Under the pieces are notes generated by a model, which made no database searches, was not told the origin of the DNA, and saw nothing but the letters and a program-made list of their open reading frames with translations. A program made the translations under genes and the position numbers. Shown in pieces: positions 12,091 to 12,646 of a DNA stretch of 12,646 bases. The stretch comes from Alphaproteobacteria bacterium CG11_big_fil_rev_8_21_14_0_20_44_7. GTDB taxonomy: Bacteria > Pseudomonadota > Alphaproteobacteria > Rickettsiales > 21-14-0-20-44-7. Numbering within the stretch: position 1 is the stretch's first letter; each line of letters begins with the position of its first letter. Where the stretch lies: assembly GCA_002787615.1 (NCBI GenBank), contig PCXJ01000089.1:1-12646 (forward strand), read 5' to 3'.

Positions 12091-12646
12091 CTACAGGAAA
12101 TCCCGTGGATTCACTGGCTCGCGACCTTTGCGAACGCCAAAATGCAGTTGCGGCTGGTCAACATTTCCGGTGCGTCCAACATGGCCGACAATATCACCGC
12201 GCTTGACGGTTGCGCCTTTTTCCAATTCCAGCGATTCCAAATGCGCATAGGCGGTTAAATAGCCGTTATCATGGCGGATTATTACCAAATTCCCATAGCC
12301 CTGAAGCTGATTTCCGGAATATACAACAGAGCCGCTATTTGCAGCTTTCACCGGAGTGCCTTCAGAAGCCTGAATATTTATACCATCATTGAAAGTGCCA
12401 TCACTTTTATCGCCAAATTCCTGTATAACCGCGCCATCAACCGGCATAAGCAATTTTTCCGCACTTGCTTGTGGGACAATCTCTTCTGCGGCTTGCACCT
12501 TCACCGGCGCAGGAGGAGCAGCAGGGATTTCCACACTTGCAACTTCCACCTCTTTTGGCTCTGAATAGCTTTGATTTTCTTGCCCAGCGCTGGATTCAAC
12601 CTCTTCAACTCTTGTCGCCTCCGGCATTTCCGGCATTGAAGGAATT
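12091..12646 (-). CDS. nlpD: NlpD-like murein hydrolase activator (degenerate LytM/M23 domain), 3' part
   Basis: The frame is open to the window edge, so the N-terminus (signal, probably LysM repeats) is missing; 184 codons plus stop are visible. A low-complexity linker rich in E, V, P and A spans about 60 residues, then a LytM domain begins near LLMPVDGAVIQEFG. Counting from the ATG at 12636, residues that bind zinc or act in catalysis in true M23 peptidases are changed: N83 and N87 replace H and D in the DGINI segment, and Q163 replaces the first H of H-x-H. H132 (TAYAH) and H165 remain. With GNQLQGYGNLVIIRH (108-122), this matches the E. coli NlpD pattern, in which the degenerate domain activates amidases rather than cutting peptides itself. 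It would act in the periplasm during division. The stop lies 44 bases from that of the convergent hpf. Confidence 0.85.
   Translation of the reverse strand, partial: IPSMPEMPEATRVEEVESSAGQENQSYSEPKEVEVASVEIPAAPPAPVKVQAAEEIVPQASAEKLLMPVDGAVIQEFGDKSDGTFNDGINIQASEGTPVKAANSGSVVYSGNQLQGYGNLVIIRHDNGYLTAYAHLESLELEKGATVKRGDIVGHVGRTGNVDQPQLHFGVRKGREPVNPRDFL

Noticed and set aside
12009..12206. Possible C-terminal domain of HPF in another frame
   Set aside because: Its translation shows no resemblance to the HPF dimerisation domain and it overlaps the NlpD-like gene antisense.

Overview
The window looks like chromosomal sequence from an alphaproteobacterium of moderate to low GC content. Hand-counted stretches of ordinary genes are about 50-58% G+C. 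Several features point to this class: a fused IspDF enzyme, an alphaproteobacterial HisZ, the DUF2066 / AI-2E-transporter / Hda gene run, an amgK-murU recycling pair, and an NDUFAF6-like squalene/phytoene-synthase-family gene. I cannot name a genus. The organism appears able to do chemotaxis and histidine synthesis, which argues against an extremely reduced obligate intracellular genome.

Layout. 1-146 (-): start of a universal stress protein, cut by the window edge. 242-1330 (-): ispDF of the MEP isoprenoid pathway. 1355-1829 (+): a small, AT-rich RelE-type toxin-antitoxin pair lying between ispDF and dusB, with the toxin gene overlapping dusB by ATGA. 1826-2830 (+): dusB, a tRNA dihydrouridine synthase. 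2848-6383 (+): a compact run of an exported DUF2066 protein, an AI-2E family membrane protein, the DnaA-related regulator Hda, and a squalene/phytoene-synthase-like protein. 6408-7418 (+): hisZ. 7476-9728 (+): cheY-cheB-cheR, a tight chemotaxis signalling and adaptation operon with no cheA, cheW or receptor gene in view. 9729-9991: a gene-free stretch filled with GC-rich palindromes of the dispersed-repeat type. 11615 down to 9992 (-): amgK then murU, which together turn recovered MurNAc into UDP-MurNAc. 11616-11695: a divergent promoter region. 11696-12046 (+): hpf, a short ribosome hibernation factor. 12091-12646 (-): the C-terminal part of an NlpD-like murein hydrolase activator with a degenerate LytM site, running off the window.

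How the genes fit together. Two themes are cell-wall turnover (amgK, murU, nlpD-like) and control of replication, translation or stationary state (hda, dusB, hpf, usp, RelE-type toxin). Most genes are recognisable housekeeping or signalling families. I do not see a clear new multi-gene system. The points most worth a second look are the toxin-antitoxin pair coupled to dusB, the palindrome mosaic at 9765-9970, the orphan cheYBR module, and the short HPF.
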